DNA of 64,000 nt from Solirubrobacteraceae bacterium (GTDB lineage Bacteria; Actinomycetota; Thermoleophilia; Solirubrobacterales; Solirubrobacteraceae): assembly GCA_023230855.1 (NCBI GenBank), contig JALNWQ010000005.1, forward strand, positions 186,001-250,000. The letters run 5' to 3'. Position 1 is the stretch's first letter, and each line of letters starts with the position of its first letter. Positions 14,379-22,182 of this stretch are shown here, piece by piece. Under the pieces are notes generated by a model, which was not told the origin of the DNA, did not search any database, and worked only from the letters and a program-made list of their open reading frames with translations. The position numbers and the translations under genes are program-made.

Positions 14379-14753
14379 GAGAACGGAATCCGGCGTACGC
14401 GTGCGATCGCGCACAGACGTCGGGGCCCGCTTGTCGTGCTGATCCGGGCCGCGCCGGCGCTCTCACGTCGATTGTGCCGCCCGGGCAGACCATCACGACA
14501 GGTCGACGCCGATCGAATACCACACGCTCATGAGCTTTCAGGCCGCCATCTGGGCGGCCTGAACCCCAAACCAACCGTGACACCCGAACGTGCAGCAGAC
14601 CCGGACGGGACGAACGCCGCGACGGACTGGCCAGCGATCGCCCGGCACGTTGTCACCCTGTCGACCCCCCCGTCAACCCCACCGACGGAGGGACCCGGGT
14701 CGGTCGGCCTCGCCCAGCACGCTCCGCCGCCTGCGGGAGCGATCCGGTGCCCG
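14379..14753. other. intergenic region between rlpA leader and sigma-factor gene
   Basis: No gene was found. Apart from the hairpin at 14537-14563 and the upstream part of the rlpA promoter, I see nothing identifiable. Confidence 0.5.
14537..14563. terminator. strong hairpin downstream of the ECF sigma gene
   Basis: Perfect 11-bp stem, TTCAGGCCGCC and GGCGGCCTGAA, with a 5-nt loop. It is 190 nt beyond the sigma-gene stop and before the rlpA promoter, so it can insulate the two units. There is no U-tract. Confidence 0.6.
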
Positions 14754-15326
14754 CTACAGGATCGACGCGATCATCGACACGATGCTCGCGACCGGCAGCT
14801 CGGAGCGGTCGAGCTCGCCGCGCAGACGGGCCAGGCCCAGGCGGATGCGGCCCTTGACGGTGCCGACCGGCACCCCCGCGTGGTCGGCGATCTGGCGGGC
14901 GGTCATGTCGCCCCAGCAGGCCAGCGCGATCGCGTCGCGCTGGGCGGTCGGCAGCGTCGCCAGGGCGCGCAGGAGCGCCGCACGGGCGACGTCGCGCTCG
15001 ACCTCTGCCGCGACCGGGTCCGCGGACGGATCCGGGCGGGGCGACCGCGCGCCGACCCGCTCCGACGCCCGCGACGCCGCCCCCGCGCTGCGACACAGAT
15101 CCATCGCCCGCGACCGGGCGACCATCGGCACGTACGTGGCCAACGTGCCGCGCGCCGCGTCGTAGACGGCCGGGTCGCGCCACAACCGCAGGAACACGTC
15201 GTGCACGACGTCCTCGACGTCGGACCGACGGCCCGCCGGGCCCAGCACCGCCGCGGCCGCCCGGCCCGCCGCGGGGGCGTGCTCGGCGTAGACGCGGGCA
15301 AAGGTCTGGGGGTCACGCAGGTTCAT
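14754..15326 (-). CDS. ECF-type RNA polymerase sigma factor
   Basis: 190 residues. Region 2 shows DVEDVVHDVFLRLWRDPAVYDAARGTLATYVPMVARSRAMDLCR, with the core-binding and -10-recognising helices. A 35-residue acidic/Pro linker follows. Region 4 shows LPTAQRDAIALACWGDMTARQIADHAGVPVGTVKGRIRLGLARLR, the -35-binding helix-turn-helix. It resembles SigK-type ECF factors. The start was set at MNLRDPQTF; an in-frame GTG 24 nt upstream is also possible, and a TACAGT box precedes it. No anti-sigma gene is adjacent, but an RskA-like membrane protein is encoded at 18363-19382. Divergent from a small membrane-protein gene. Confidence 0.93.
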   Translation of the reverse strand: MNLRDPQTFARVYAEHAPAAGRAAAAVLGPAGRRSDVEDVVHDVFLRLWRDPAVYDAARGTLATYVPMVARSRAMDLCRSAGAASRASERVGARSPRPDPSADPVAAEVERDVARAALLRALATLPTAQRDAIALACWGDMTARQIADHAGVPVGTVKGRIRLGLARLRGELDRSELPVASIVSMIASIL

Positions 15327-15431
15327 CGCCACGCCGGGTGGGGACGACACCCGACACGCCAGACTGTACCGCGACGCCAGGCCACCGTCGACGCGCCACG
15401 GCGACCGGCCCGGCGCGACCGGTGGGGTTCA

Positions 15432-15857
15432 ATGGGGGGCGTGCCCGCGACCACGCTGCCACGGAGGCTCCTCGGGGGCGTCGTCACCGTCGCCCTGGCG
15501 GTCGCCATCGCCGTCGCCGTCGTGCGGCTGGCGACGAGCGACGACCCGACCGCGGCCACCTCCCCCGCCGCCGGTCCGCTGGCCACCGCCCCCGACCGTG
15601 GCGCCGCGCCGCTGACGGCCGGCAACGCGGTCGTCACCGTGCCGGACGCCGCCGACGCCCGCACCGTCCGGCGGGTCGCGCGCGACCTCGGCGCCCCCGA
15701 CACCCCGGCGCTGCGGGCCGCCGGCCAGGCGGTGCTCGTGCGCACCGACCGCTCCCGCGACGACGTCACCGCCCGGATCGGCGACCGGGTGCTGCGGGTG
15801 CGGGCCGCCGACGACCCGCGCCTGCGGACGTTCCTCGAGCAGGGCCTCGGCGGATAG
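15432..15857 (+). CDS. small membrane-anchored protein of unknown function
   Basis: About 140 residues. One N-terminal transmembrane segment (LLGGVVTVALAVAIAVAVVRLA) is followed by an Ala/Pro/Thr linker and a small alpha/beta domain of about 75 residues (GNAVVTVPDAADARTVRRVARDLGAPD to the end). The orientation is probably N-in with the domain outside. No family is recognised. A GTG nine bases after the ATG is an equally good start. The gene shares its upstream region with the divergent ECF sigma gene, so it may be a target of it, and nadE follows after 81 nt. Confidence 0.65.
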   Translation: MGGVPATTLPRRLLGGVVTVALAVAIAVAVVRLATSDDPTAATSPAAGPLATAPDRGAAPLTAGNAVVTVPDAADARTVRRVARDLGAPDTPALRAAGQAVLVRTDRSRDDVTARIGDRVLRVRAADDPRLRTFLEQGLGG

Positions 15858-15923
15858 GCCACGGGCGTCGCCGACACGGCGGGACGCGGCGCCGACCGAC
15901 GTGAGCGGTCGGCGGTCAGCGGG

Positions 15924-15929
15924 TACCGT
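15924..15929 (+). promoter_or_regulatory. -10 box TACCGT of nadE
   Basis: TACCGT followed by 9 nt and the ATG of nadE suggests a leaderless or nearly leaderless transcript. Confidence 0.45.
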
Positions 15930-15938
15930 TCCCTCGCG

Positions 15939-17780
15939 ATGCGCCTCGCCCTCGCCCAGCTGGACCTCGTCGTCGGCGACCTCGACGGCAACGTCGCCCG
16001 GTCGCGCGACGCGATCGCCCGCGCCGCCGACGCGGGCGCCCGGCTCACCGTGCTGCCGGAGCTCGCCGTCACCGGCTACCCGCCCGAGGACCTGCTGCTC
16101 AAGGAGCACTTCCTCGACGACGCCCGGGCGGCCCTCGACGAGATCGCCGCCGGCGTCCGCGGCACCGTCGCGGTGGTCGGATTCCCCGAGCGGGGCGTGA
16201 ACGCCGTCTACAACAGCGCCGCGGTGATCGCCGACGGCGAGGTGCGGGCGATCGCGCGCAAGGTGCGACTGCCGAACTACGGGGTGTTCGACGAGTACCG
16301 GTACTTCGGCGCCGGTGACGGCGCGACGATCGTCCACGTCGACGGGGTGTCCGTCGCGATCACGATCTGCGAGGACCTGTGGCTGCCCGACGGGCCCGCG
16401 GCCGCCGCGGCGGGTGCCGGGGCGACGGTCATCGTCAACACCAGCGCGTCGCCGTACCACCGTGGCAAGGGCCACCAGCGCGAGCGGATGCTCGCCCAGC
16501 GCGCCCGCGACCACCTGGCGGTCGTCGCGCTGTGCAACCAGGTCGGGGGCCAGGACGAGCTCGTCTTCGACGGCCACTCGGTCGTCCTCGACCACGACGG
16601 GCGCACGATCGGTCGTGGCGCGCAGTTCGCCGAGGACCTCGTCCTGTGCGACGTCGACCCCGGCGCGGCCGCCGCGGCCCGCCGGCGCGACCCCCGCGCG
16701 CGGCTCTCGTCGCCCCGCCCCGCCGTCGATCGGGTGACGGTCGCCGCCGAGATCACCCTCGATCCGGCGCCCGAGACGCCGCCCCCGTCCGCCGTCGCCG
16801 GGCGCGACGACCCGGAGCGCCGCCGCGAGCTGGCCCCCACCGCCGCCGGTCGCAGCGGCCGGCCCGGCGACCCCAGCCCCCACGGCGCCGGCCCGCTGCC
16901 CGACGTCCTCGACCCGCTCGCCGAGACGTACGAGGCGCTCGTCCTCGCCACCCGCGACTACGTCGTGAAGAACGGGTTCTCGACCGTCGTCCTCGGCCTG
17001 TCGGGCGGCCTCGACTCCACCCTCGTCCTGCTCGTCGCCGTCGACGCCCTGGGCGCGGACCGGGTCCGCGCGATCGTCATGCCGTCCCCGTACTCGTCCG
17101 AGGGCACCCAGTCCGACGCCGACCGGCTGGCGGACGCCGTGGGCGTCGAGCGGATGCGGCTGGGGATCAAGCCGGCGATGGACGCCTACGACGCGATCCT
17201 CGCCGGGCCGTTCGCCGACGCCGAGCCCGACCTCACCGAGGAGAACCTCCAGGCCCGGATCCGCGGCAACCTCCTCATGGCGCTGTCGAACAAGTTCGGG
17301 TGGCTCGTCCTCACCACCGGCAACAAGAGCGAGATGTCGGTCGGCTACTCCACCCTGTACGGCGACAGCGCCGGCGGGTTCGCCCCGATCAAGGACTGCC
17401 CCAAGACGCTCGTCTACGAGCTCGTCGAGCACCGCCGCGCCCGGCGGCCCGACGCGTGGACCGACGCCGACGGCCACGACGTCCTGGCGTCGATCGTCGA
17501 GCGGCCCCCGTCGGCGGAGCTGCGCCCCGACCAGCGCGACGACCAGTCGCTGCCCCCCTACGACGTGCTGGACCGCATCCTCGAGGGCTACGTCGAGCTC
17601 GACCTGGGCCGGGACGACCTCGTCGCCCGCGGCCTGCCGGCCGACGACGTCGACCGGGTCATCCGGCTCGTCGACCTGGCCGAGTACAAGCGTCGCCAGT
17701 CGCCGCCCGGGGTCAAGATCACCCCGCGCGGCCTGGGACGCGACCGGCGACTGCCGGTGACGAGCGGCTACCGCGGCTGA
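15939..17780 (+). CDS. nadE: glutamine-dependent NAD+ synthetase
   Basis: 613 residues with two domains. The N-terminal nitrilase-type glutaminase has its triad at Glu41 (VLPELAVTGYPPEDLL), Lys108 (ARKVRLPNYGVFDEYRYF) and Cys144 (ITICEDLWLPDG). After a variable Pro/Arg linker (about 265-315), the synthetase domain has the ATP-pyrophosphatase P-loop SGGLDS at 355-360, MPSPYSSEGTQSDA and LTTGNKSEMSVGYSTLYGD. It amidates deamido-NAD+ to NAD+ using ammonia from glutamine. The length is usual for the shorter fused type. Its end overlaps the convergent thioesterase gene by 13 bp. Confidence 0.97.
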   Translation: MRLALAQLDLVVGDLDGNVARSRDAIARAADAGARLTVLPELAVTGYPPEDLLLKEHFLDDARAALDEIAAGVRGTVAVVGFPERGVNAVYNSAAVIADGEVRAIARKVRLPNYGVFDEYRYFGAGDGATIVHVDGVSVAITICEDLWLPDGPAAAAAGAGATVIVNTSASPYHRGKGHQRERMLAQRARDHLAVVALCNQVGGQDELVFDGHSVVLDHDGRTIGRGAQFAEDLVLCDVDPGAAAAARRRDPRARLSSPRPAVDRVTVAAEITLDPAPETPPPSAVAGRDDPERRRELAPTAAGRSGRPGDPSPHGAGPLPDVLDPLAETYEALVLATRDYVVKNGFSTVVLGLSGGLDSTLVLLVAVDALGADRVRAIVMPSPYSSEGTQSDADRLADAVGVERMRLGIKPAMDAYDAILAGPFADAEPDLTEENLQARIRGNLLMALSNKFGWLVLTTGNKSEMSVGYSTLYGDSAGGFAPIKDCPKTLVYELVEHRRARRPDAWTDADGHDVLASIVERPPSAELRPDQRDDQSLPPYDVLDRILEGYVELDLGRDDLVARGLPADDVDRVIRLVDLAEYKRRQSPPGVKITPRGLGRDRRLPVTSGYRG

Positions 17781-18214
17781 TCGCCACCGCCGGTCAGCGC
17801 GCGCCGCGCCTCCTCCGGCATCGGGCGCACCGCGACGACCATCCGCGTGATCGCGCAGGTGCGTCCCGCGTCGTCGGTGATCCGCACGTCCCACACCCAC
17901 GTCGTGCGGCCCTTGTGCAGCCGCTCCGCCCGGGCGTGGATCGTGCCCTCGAGGATCGGCCGCAGGAAGTTCGTCGTGTTCGACAGCCCCTGGGCGGCGT
18001 TGCCGTCGGCGAGCACGCCGAGCGCCGTCGCCTGCGACGTGATCGACTCGGCGATCGACGCGTACACGCCGCCGTGGACGAGGCCCATCGGCTGCTTGAC
18101 GTGGTCGCCGACCTCCATCGTCGCCTCGATCCAGCCGTCGCCCGACTCCCCGATCCGCAGGCCGAGCAGGCCGTCGAGGGTCTTGCCGGGGTCGATCAAC
18201 GGGTTGAGCTCCAT
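17768..18214 (-). CDS. hotdog-fold thioesterase (PaaI/YdiI-like)
   Basis: 148 residues. The hotdog signature is VGDHVKQPMGLVHGGVYASIAESITSQA, with HGG and the following acidic residue (Glu in AES) as the catalytic region. SNTTNFLRPILEGTIHARAERLHKGRTTWVWDVRI is the second half of the fold. It would hydrolyse acyl- or aryl-CoA thioesters; menaquinone biosynthesis (DHNA-CoA) and phenylacetate pathways use relatives, but nothing nearby decides between them. TAGGAT lies 6 nt before the ATG, so the mRNA is probably leaderless. Convergent overlap with nadE. Confidence 0.92.
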   Translation of the reverse strand: MELNPLIDPGKTLDGLLGLRIGESGDGWIEATMEVGDHVKQPMGLVHGGVYASIAESITSQATALGVLADGNAAQGLSNTTNFLRPILEGTIHARAERLHKGRTTWVWDVRITDDAGRTCAITRMVVAVRPMPEEARRALTGGGDQPR

Positions 18215-18220
18215 CCGGCG

Positions 18221-18226
18221 ATCCTA
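18221..18226 (-). promoter_or_regulatory. -10 box TAGGAT of the thioesterase gene (leaderless)
   Basis: Minus-strand TAGGAT followed by 6 nt and ATG. Confidence 0.55.
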
Positions 18227-18348
18227 GGGGGCGCGGACGACGATCGGCCGGGGTCCGCCGTTTCCCGCGGCGGGCCACGCGGGCGTGCGGCGTGCGCCGG
18301 TCGACGTTCCCAGCCGGTTCACAGGCGCCATCGGCGTCGCCACGCCGC

Positions 18349-18354
18349 TAGGCT
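18349..18354 (+). promoter_or_regulatory. -10 box TAGGCT for a leaderless transcript
   Basis: TAGGCT followed by 8 nt and the ATG at 18363. Confidence 0.5.
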
Positions 18355-18362
18355 TGCCGCCG

Positions 18363-19382
18363 ATGTCGCGCCTGGAGGAGCTCCACCCCGACCAGCAGGC
18401 CGTGCTACGGCTCCTGCTCAAGCGCCGGATGGCGTACGCGGACCTCGCGGACGTGCTCGGCATCCCGGCGGACCAGGTGCGCGAGCGTGCGCTCGACGCC
18501 GTCGACGGCCTCGCGCCCGACGAGGTCGACGGCCTGGAGATGGACGACCGCGACCGGATCGCCGAGTACCTCCTCGGCCAGCAGCAGGCGAGCGACCGTC
18601 GCGCCACCCGGGGCCTGCTCGACGACTCCGCGCCCGCGCGCACCTGGGCCCGCCAGGTGTCGGCCGGGCTGCGGCCGATCGGCGGCGAGCTGCCCGCGAT
18701 CCCCGGCGACGGCGAGGACGTCCGCGAGGCGTTCGAGGCGCTCGACGCGCGCCGTACCGCCGAGGGCCGCGACGTCAAGCGCTCGCGGCTCGGGATGAGC
18801 CTCGTCGTGTCGGCCACCGCGCTGCTCGTGGCGGTGCTCGTGCTGTGGGCCGTCGGCGTGTTCGACGACGACTCCGCCCCCACCGCGTCCACCGGGACCA
18901 CCGCGTCGTCGACGGCGGGCGCGTCGGACGTGCCGTTCGCGTCGGGCGACGCCGCGACGGTCCTGCAGGCGATCCCCGCCCAGATCAACTTCACGGCGCC
19001 GTCCGGCGCCACCGGCTCCGCGGCGAAGACCAAGGGCGTCGGCCTGCCGACCGCCGAGGGCGAGGAGGCCGGGATCGTCTTCCAGGGCGAGGGCTTCCGG
19101 CCGATGACCGAGAAGCGCCTGTACGCCGTGTGGCTCACCGGTGGCGAGGGCCGCCAGCCGGTCCGGCTCGGGTGGTTCAGCAGCGGCGACGGCGAGTCCC
19201 CCGCCACGATCGACAAGGACGGCAAGGTCGAGAACGCCTGGTTCCCGTTCACCGTCCAGGGCGAGGACGGCCAGACCGCCCTCATCGACGTGACGCGGTT
19301 CGACACGATCGTCGTGAGCGAGGAGACCGGGGAGTCCGCGACCCCCGGCAAGACCGTCGTCAGCGGGTCGCTGAAGAAGTAG
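18363..19382 (+). CDS. RskA-like membrane protein with N-terminal helix-turn-helix
   Basis: 339 residues. Residues 1-60 look like a sigma region-4-type helix-turn-helix (DQQAVLRLLLKRRMAYADLADVLGIPADQVRERA). A charged helical stretch follows to about 140, then one transmembrane segment (LGMSLVVSATALLVAVLVLWAVGVF) and a Thr/Ser/Ala linker. The outer domain from about 195 (AVWLTGGEGRQPVRLGWFSSGDG ... FDTIVVSEETGESATPGKTVVSGSL) follows the pattern of the RskA anti-sigma-K C-terminal domain. Topology: N-terminus in the cytoplasm, C-terminus outside. This suggests membrane signalling to transcription. No sigma gene is adjacent; the nearest ECF gene is at 14754-15326. The helix-turn-helix in place of a standard zinc anti-sigma domain is unusual. 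Confidence 0.75.
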   Translation: MSRLEELHPDQQAVLRLLLKRRMAYADLADVLGIPADQVRERALDAVDGLAPDEVDGLEMDDRDRIAEYLLGQQQASDRRATRGLLDDSAPARTWARQVSAGLRPIGGELPAIPGDGEDVREAFEALDARRTAEGRDVKRSRLGMSLVVSATALLVAVLVLWAVGVFDDDSAPTASTGTTASSTAGASDVPFASGDAATVLQAIPAQINFTAPSGATGSAAKTKGVGLPTAEGEEAGIVFQGEGFRPMTEKRLYAVWLTGGEGRQPVRLGWFSSGDGESPATIDKDGKVENAWFPFTVQGEDGQTALIDVTRFDTIVVSEETGESATPGKTVVSGSLKK

Positions 19383-19401
19383 GGCGGCGCGCGGCCCCGC
19401 G

Positions 19402-19426
19402 CCACCGGCGTCGTCGCCCCCGGTGG
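19402..19426. terminator. hairpin between convergent genes
   Basis: CCACCGG and CCGGTGG, 7 bp, with an 11-nt loop, 20 nt after the TAG stop of the RskA-like gene and 29 nt from the stop of the opposing gene. It can act in both directions. Confidence 0.5.
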
Positions 19427-19454
19427 CCGGCCCCGGCCCGGCGCGGCCGTCCGG

Positions 19455-19919
19455 TCAGGCGTCGTCGTCGCCCGCGGCGGCGACGTGCGCCAGGCGGTCG
19501 AGGAGCTCGCGGGCGTGGCGGCGCGACGCGCGACGCCCGAGGAGCTTCACGCCGACGCCCCGCTGCTGCAGGCCGCGATCGACGGTGAGGCTCGCGCGGC
19601 AGCGCCCGTCGTCGGTCGCCTCGAGCGCGATCTCGACGCGACTGTGGCTCAGCGCCCGCTCGAACGGCGTGCCGGCGATGTCCTGCTCGAGCTGCAGCAG
19701 GCGCGGCCGACGCGCCTCGACGATCCGCCAGTCCAACCGGACCGGCACCCCGCGCGAGCTGCGCAGGACGAGCGTGAACCGTCCGCCCTGCACGTCCTCG
19801 GCCCGCTCCGCCTTGGGCCACCAGGCGACGATCCGGCGACCGTCCGACACGAGGTGCCAGACCTCCTCGGCGGTCGCATCGATCACGGTGCTGGCGGTCG
19901 CGTCCACCTGGGCGGGCAT
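19455..19919 (-). CDS. SRPBCC-family protein (polyketide cyclase-like)
   Basis: 154 residues. START/Bet v1-type fold: a first strand (ATASTVIDATAEEVWHLVSDGRRIVAWWP), GGRFTLVLRSSRGVPVRLDWRIVEARRPRLLQLEQ, SRVEIALEATDDGRCRASLTV, and a long C-terminal helix (GRRASRRHARELLDRLAHVA). Such proteins bind a small hydrophobic ligand; the ligand cannot be told. It lies downstream of apt, separated by 74 nt with a strong hairpin, so it may be a separate unit. Confidence 0.85.
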   Translation of the reverse strand: MPAQVDATASTVIDATAEEVWHLVSDGRRIVAWWPKAERAEDVQGGRFTLVLRSSRGVPVRLDWRIVEARRPRLLQLEQDIAGTPFERALSHSRVEIALEATDDGRCRASLTVDRGLQQRGVGVKLLGRRASRRHARELLDRLAHVAAAGDDDA

Positions 19920-19964
19920 CGTCTCGTCGGTCCTCGGGTCGTCGGGTCTGGGTCGGGTCGCTCG

Positions 19965-19984
19965 GTCACGCGCGGCCGCGTGAC
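19965..19984 (-). terminator. hairpin after apt
   Basis: Perfect 8-bp stem, GTCACGCG and CGCGTGAC, with a 4-nt loop, starting 10 nt after the apt stop. No U-tract. Confidence 0.6.
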
Positions 19985-19993
19985 GACGGCCGG

Positions 19994-20542
19994 TCAGCCA
20001 TCGGCGTAGCGCAGCAGCGTACGGACGTCGTGCCCGGCCAGGCGCTCCCGCCCGCCGAGCCCGTCGAGCTCCACGAGGAACGAGCAGCCGACGACGACCC
20101 CGCCGAGCGCCTCGACGAGCGCGCACAGCGCACCGGCGGTGCCCCCGGTCGCGAGCAGGTCGTCGTGGACGAGGACGCGCGTCCCGGGGTCGAGCAGGTC
20201 GGCGTGGGCCTCCAGCCGGTCCTGGCCGTACTCCAGCGCGTAGTCGACCGCGACCGTCCGCCGCGGGAGCCGGCCCGGCTTGCGGGCGAGGATGAACCCG
20301 GCGTCGAGCTCGCGGGCGATCGCGGGACCGAGCAGGAACCCCCGCGCCTCGGCGGCGATCACGCGCTGCACGCCCAGGTCGCGCGTCATCGCGGTCAGGC
20401 CGTCGACGGCGCCGGCGAGCGTCACCGGGTCGGCGAGCACCGGGGTGATGTCCCGGAACACGATCCCGGGCGACGGATGGTCGTGGATCGTCGCGATCCG
20501 GTCGGCGACCAGCCCGCGGACGCCGTCGAGGTCGTCGCTCAC
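19994..20542 (-). CDS. apt: adenine phosphoribosyltransferase
   Basis: 182 residues. It makes AMP from adenine and PRPP (purine salvage). Family marks are HPSPGIVFRDITPVLADP near the N-terminus, AAEARGFLLGPAIARELDAGFILARKPGRLP (flexible loop region), YALEYGQDRLEAHADLLDPGTRVLVHDDLLATGGTAGAL with the PRPP-binding motif, and a final VELDGLGGRERLAGHDVRTLLRY. The GTG start overlaps the stop of the MerR gene (GTGA), so translation is coupled. In other bacteria apt often sits beside relA/rel; here it is last in a regulatory operon. Confidence 0.95.
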   Translation of the reverse strand: MSDDLDGVRGLVADRIATIHDHPSPGIVFRDITPVLADPVTLAGAVDGLTAMTRDLGVQRVIAAEARGFLLGPAIARELDAGFILARKPGRLPRRTVAVDYALEYGQDRLEAHADLLDPGTRVLVHDDLLATGGTAGALCALVEALGGVVVGCSFLVELDGLGGRERLAGHDVRTLLRYADG

Positions 20543-21348
20543 GCCACGAGCCGCCGGAGGTCGCGGACGAGCAGCAGGTGCTTGAGGCGGGTGATCGTCG
20601 CCGTCAGCGTCTCGAGCGCGTCGACCGCCTCGGAGCGGCGCTCCGGGCTGCGCGACCGCAACGCCGGCCCGACGAGCTGCTCGAGCAGCGCGCCCTCGCG
20701 GTCCGCCGAGCTGCGCAGCACGCGCAGGTGCCGCCCGCCGACGCCGTACTGGGCCAGCCCGACCGCCGCCCGGACGATCTCGCGCTCCTCGTCGTCGAAC
20801 AGCACGACCCCGTCGGTCGTCGTGCCGCGCACGATCCCGAAGTCCCGCAGCTCCTTCACGAGCGCCGCGTCCGCCCTCGTGTCCTCGCAGAGCGCCTCGA
20901 GCGTGTGCAGCGGTCGGGCGCCGGCGCGCAGCTCGACCGGCCCCGTCACCGACGGCGGCTCGACCGGCCGGTCGTCGACGGCGTCGTCGTCCGACGTGGG
21001 GCCGCCGACCCGCGGGGCCTCGCGGCCGCGGCCGGCGGCGAGCTCCTGACGGATGACGCGCAACGGCAGGAACTCGTCCCGCTGCAGCCGGAGGATCGTG
21101 CGGAGCCGCTCGACGTCGTCGGCGCCGAACAGCCGGTAGCCGCCGCTCGTGCGCCGCGGATGGAGGAGCTTCTGCTCCTCGAGGTAGCGGATCTTCGAGA
21201 TCGAGATGTCCTCGAACTCGGGCGCGAGGAGCTTGCAGACCTGACCGATGGTGAGCGGCCGCCCGCCACCGGTCCGTGGGTCCGGGGCCGCATCCCCGTT
21301 CGCGGAGCGCGGTCGGCCCTGCGGTCCCGGAGTGGGTCGGTCGACCAT
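20539..21348 (-). CDS. MerR-family regulator, FtsR-like
   Basis: 269 residues. A MerR helix-turn-helix at about 33-100 shows LTIGQVCKLLAPEFEDISISKIRYLEEQKLLHPRRTSGGYRLFGADDVERLRTILRLQRDEFLPLRVI. An acidic linker and a helical domain follow. The gene directly after a GarA-like FHA gene matches mycobacterial Rv1827-Rv1828 order, and the sequence type agrees with Rv1828/FtsR, which activates ftsZ and binds its own region. No effector-binding cysteines of metal-sensing MerRs are seen. The ATG is 5 nt after the FHA stop. Family confident, FtsR identity probable. Confidence 0.88.
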   Translation of the reverse strand: MVDRPTPGPQGRPRSANGDAAPDPRTGGGRPLTIGQVCKLLAPEFEDISISKIRYLEEQKLLHPRRTSGGYRLFGADDVERLRTILRLQRDEFLPLRVIRQELAAGRGREAPRVGGPTSDDDAVDDRPVEPPSVTGPVELRAGARPLHTLEALCEDTRADAALVKELRDFGIVRGTTTDGVVLFDDEEREIVRAAVGLAQYGVGGRHLRVLRSSADREGALLEQLVGPALRSRSPERRSEAVDALETLTATITRLKHLLLVRDLRRLVA

Positions 21349-21353
21349 CGCCC

Positions 21354-21833
21354 TCAGCGGGCCAGGAAGGTCAGCTTGTACTTGCCCACCTGGACCTCGT
21401 CGCCGTCGCCGAGCAGCGCGCTGTCGATCCGCCGCCGGTTGACGTAGGTGCCGTTGAGCGAGCCCAGGTCGTCGATGTGCCAGCCGTCGCTGCGGGCGAC
21501 GACGAGGGCGTGATCGCGCGACACGGTCACGTCGTCGAGGAAGATGTCGCTCTCGGGGCGACGGCCGATCGCGATCCGCTCCGTGTCGAGCGGGAACGCC
21601 TCGCCCTCGCGCCCGCCACCGACCCGGACGACGAGCGACGCCCCGACCGCGCCCCGGGCCGGGGCGGCGTCGACGTCGGCGACGACGCCCGGGTCGTCGC
21701 CCTCGGCGACGGCGTACGTCGCCGTCGTGGGATCGTCGGTCGCCGGCGCCGCCGCGAGGTACGCCCCGCACTTCGGACAGAAGTTCGCGCCCTCGCCGGC
21801 CGCGAACCCACACTCGGGGCAGTGCAGGGCCAT
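21354..21833 (-). CDS. zinc-ribbon FHA protein, GarA-like
   Basis: 159 residues. N-terminal zinc ribbon with Cys5, Cys8, Cys19 and Cys22 (CPEC and CPKC). Residues 32-42 (TDDPTTATYAV) resemble the phosphorylated TT motif of GarA/OdhI (ETTS), which is a target of Ser/Thr kinases such as PknB and PknG. The FHA domain spans about 78-158: IAIGRRPESDIFLDDVTVSRDH, GSLNGTYVNRRRI and GDEVQVGKYKLTF, with the phosphothreonine-binding Arg, Ser and Asn in place. GarA controls 2-oxoglutarate and glutamate metabolism by binding enzymes when unphosphorylated. The zinc ribbon is an addition to the mycobacterial form. The ATG overlaps the upstream stop (TGATG). Confidence 0.92.
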   Translation of the reverse strand: MALHCPECGFAAGEGANFCPKCGAYLAAAPATDDPTTATYAVAEGDDPGVVADVDAAPARGAVGASLVVRVGGGREGEAFPLDTERIAIGRRPESDIFLDDVTVSRDHALVVARSDGWHIDDLGSLNGTYVNRRRIDSALLGDGDEVQVGKYKLTFLAR

Positions 21834-22144
21834 CAGGCGCTCGGGCCGTCTCCGCCCGTGCCGTCGTCGCCGTCGGCCGCGCCCCCGTCGACCGCCCGGA
21901 GCCCGCCGACGCGACCGCCGAGGATCTCGGAGAGCCGGTCGACGTCGGCGCCGCTGATGACCGCCTCGCCGTGGTCGTGGCGCTGCCGCAGGCGACTGAC
22001 GAGCTCGGCGCGGAGGATGTCGATCTGGCCGTGCAGGATCCGACGCCGGTAGCTCACCTCGGTCTCCTCGGCGGTGAGGCGGTCGATGTGGGCCTTGAGC
22101 GCCTCGTCCGAGAGGCTGCCGAGGTCGGTGAAGGTCTCGTCCAT
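21833..22144 (-). CDS. RsiG-like protein (c-di-GMP-binding anti-sigma candidate)
   Basis: 103 residues. An alpha-hairpin protein: LSDEALKAHIDRLTAEETEVSYRRRILHGQIDILRAELVSRLRQR, then a short second part and a Gly/Asp tail. The helix matches the RsiG motif E-X3-S-X2-R-X3-Q-X3-D in spacing, with Glu27, Ser31, Arg34 and Asp42, but His38 replaces Gln. RsiG holds a WhiG/FliA-type sigma factor inactive when loaded with c-di-GMP. In Streptomyces it has two motifs, whereas early-branching actinobacteria have one and work as homodimers, as this protein would. No whiG-type sigma gene is in the window. The gene begins an operon with the FHA, MerR and apt genes. Family call by motif; ligand binding is inferred. 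Confidence 0.72.
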   Translation of the reverse strand: MDETFTDLGSLSDEALKAHIDRLTAEETEVSYRRRILHGQIDILRAELVSRLRQRHDHGEAVISGADVDRLSEILGGRVGGLRAVDGGAADGDDGTGGDGPSA

Positions 22145-22182
22145 GGAACACGCAGGGGGCGCGGGATGCGCCCGTCGGGGCG

